DNA of 5,435 bases from an uncultured Campylobacter sp. Its GTDB lineage: Bacteria; Campylobacterota; Campylobacteria; Campylobacterales; Campylobacteraceae. The stretch lies in NCBI RefSeq assembly GCF_937997595.1, contig NZ_CALKTS010000336.1:1-5435 (forward strand), written 5' to 3'. The notes under the pieces are model-generated. The model was not told where the DNA came from. It was given only the letters and a program-made list of their open reading frames with translations, and made no database searches. Positions 5,105-5,435 of the stretch are shown in pieces. Made by a program: the position numbers and the translations under genes. Within the stretch, counting starts at the first letter, position 1, and each line of letters opens with the position of its first letter.

Positions 5105-5124
5105 TTAAAATTTAAAGGGATAAA

Positions 5125-5435
5125 ATGAATAAAGTTTTTCAAAGAGCGAAGCTGCAAGGCACGCTCGGCGCGCTCTGCCTACTGGTCGCAAGCGTAGCGT
5201 ATTCTATAAAAGGCGAGATCGCGTACTTGGATTCTCAAATCTTAGTGTGGATTTTTGCTTTCACATTCCTTTACCACGCGCTTAAAAACATCCAAAATAT
5301 CACGGGCCCGCAGGTTTTTATAATCTTCAAATACGCTTACAGCATTGCGCTTGCGACGCTACTATATTTTTCAGCCATTTATATACTCAGAAGATGTGAT
5401 TGTAATAGGCTGCAAATATACGTGCCGTATTTGAT
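5125..5435 (+). CDS. Small multi-pass membrane protein, 3' end outside window
   Basis: An open frame of at least 103 codons runs off the right edge. The start ATG at 5125 follows AAAGGGA (5114-5120) with a 4-base gap; the leader AAATTTAAAGG is almost the same as that before mnmG. The protein begins MNKVFQRAKLQG, and then shows hydrophobic segments at about 13-28 (TLGALCLLVASVAYSI), 39-52 (ILVWIFAFTFLYHA) and 64-88 (VFIIFKYAYSIALATLLYF). This fits three inner-membrane helices with short loops. A cysteine pair with basic residues (RRCDCNR, 89-95) follows the third helix. Codon use (GCG, CTC, GGC) is like that of the housekeeping genes rather than the neighbouring ankyrin gene, so it is probably native. 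I recognise no family, and the missing C-terminus may hold the informative part. Confidence 0.75.
   Translation, partial: MNKVFQRAKLQGTLGALCLLVASVAYSIKGEIAYLDSQILVWIFAFTFLYHALKNIQNITGPQVFIIFKYAYSIALATLLYFSAIYILRRCDCNRLQIYVPYL

Larger units (their letters stand above)
4608..5124. other. Long divergent intergenic region with repeats
   Basis: About 517 bases without a believable gene on either strand. The left part (4608-4800) is very A/T-rich and carries the promoter of the lipoprotein gene; it includes a 14-base palindrome TTTTAAATTTAAAA (4764-4777). The right part (4830-5124) has G/C-rich words such as GCGGC alternating with AAAATTC tracts, including the tandem repeat, its diverged copy and a hairpin listed separately. 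Short frames such as MLIVMALG at 4711 and MRYSAAC near 4936 stop after a few codons. Nothing resembles a known structured RNA by eye. Confidence 0.55.

Overview
The window looks like chromosome from a moderately G+C-rich member of the Campylobacter group (Campylobacterota). The first gene reads as a close MnmG/GidA of the Campylobacter type, for example with KTGTCPRI where E. coli has KTGTPPRI. The intergenic DNA is full of AAATTTAAA and AAAATTT tracts, and the clear promoters have a TATAAT -10 without an obvious -35. The G+C-rich codon use of mnmG and bioB suggests an oral-type species (C. gracilis, C. showae or C. rectus group) rather than C. jejuni. The species is an inference by eye.

Layout, left to right. 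(1) Positions 1-1058, minus: the N-terminal 352 codons of mnmG, cut by the window edge. (2) Positions 1059-1294: a divergent intergenic region with a good -10 for bioB. (3) Positions 1295-2287, plus: bioB, biotin synthase, whose residues differ from E. coli BioB at one auxiliary-cluster ligand and at two positions of the YNHNLD motif. (4) Positions 2327-2752, plus: a small glutamine-rich coiled-coil lipoprotein, 39 bases after bioB and probably co-transcribed. Its 3' end is imperfectly repeated 66 bases downstream in the same frame. (5) Positions 2997-3071, minus: a tRNA-Glu with anticodon CTC and an encoded CCA. (6) Positions 3123-3378, minus: a probable broken coding remnant. (7) Positions 3384-4607, minus: a 407-residue predicted lipoprotein joining an RTX-like beta-roll region to ankyrin repeats, visibly more A+T-rich than mnmG and bioB. 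(8) Positions 4608-5124: a long intergenic region with a tandem 22-base repeat, a diverged third copy and a hairpin. (9) From 5125 to the right edge, plus: the start of a small multi-pass membrane protein.

Functional links. mnmG and bioB are housekeeping genes (tRNA wobble-uridine modification and the last step of biotin synthesis) that merely lie back to back. MnmG modifies U34 of tRNA-Glu(UUC), whereas the tRNA here has C34, so it should read GAG without MnmG. The segment from about 3100 to 5124 is accessory in character: lower G+C, a decayed reading frame, an unusual two-domain lipoprotein and repeats. The beta-roll/ankyrin lipoprotein is the best candidate for something undescribed. No complete multi-gene system (defence, secretion or phage) is visible.
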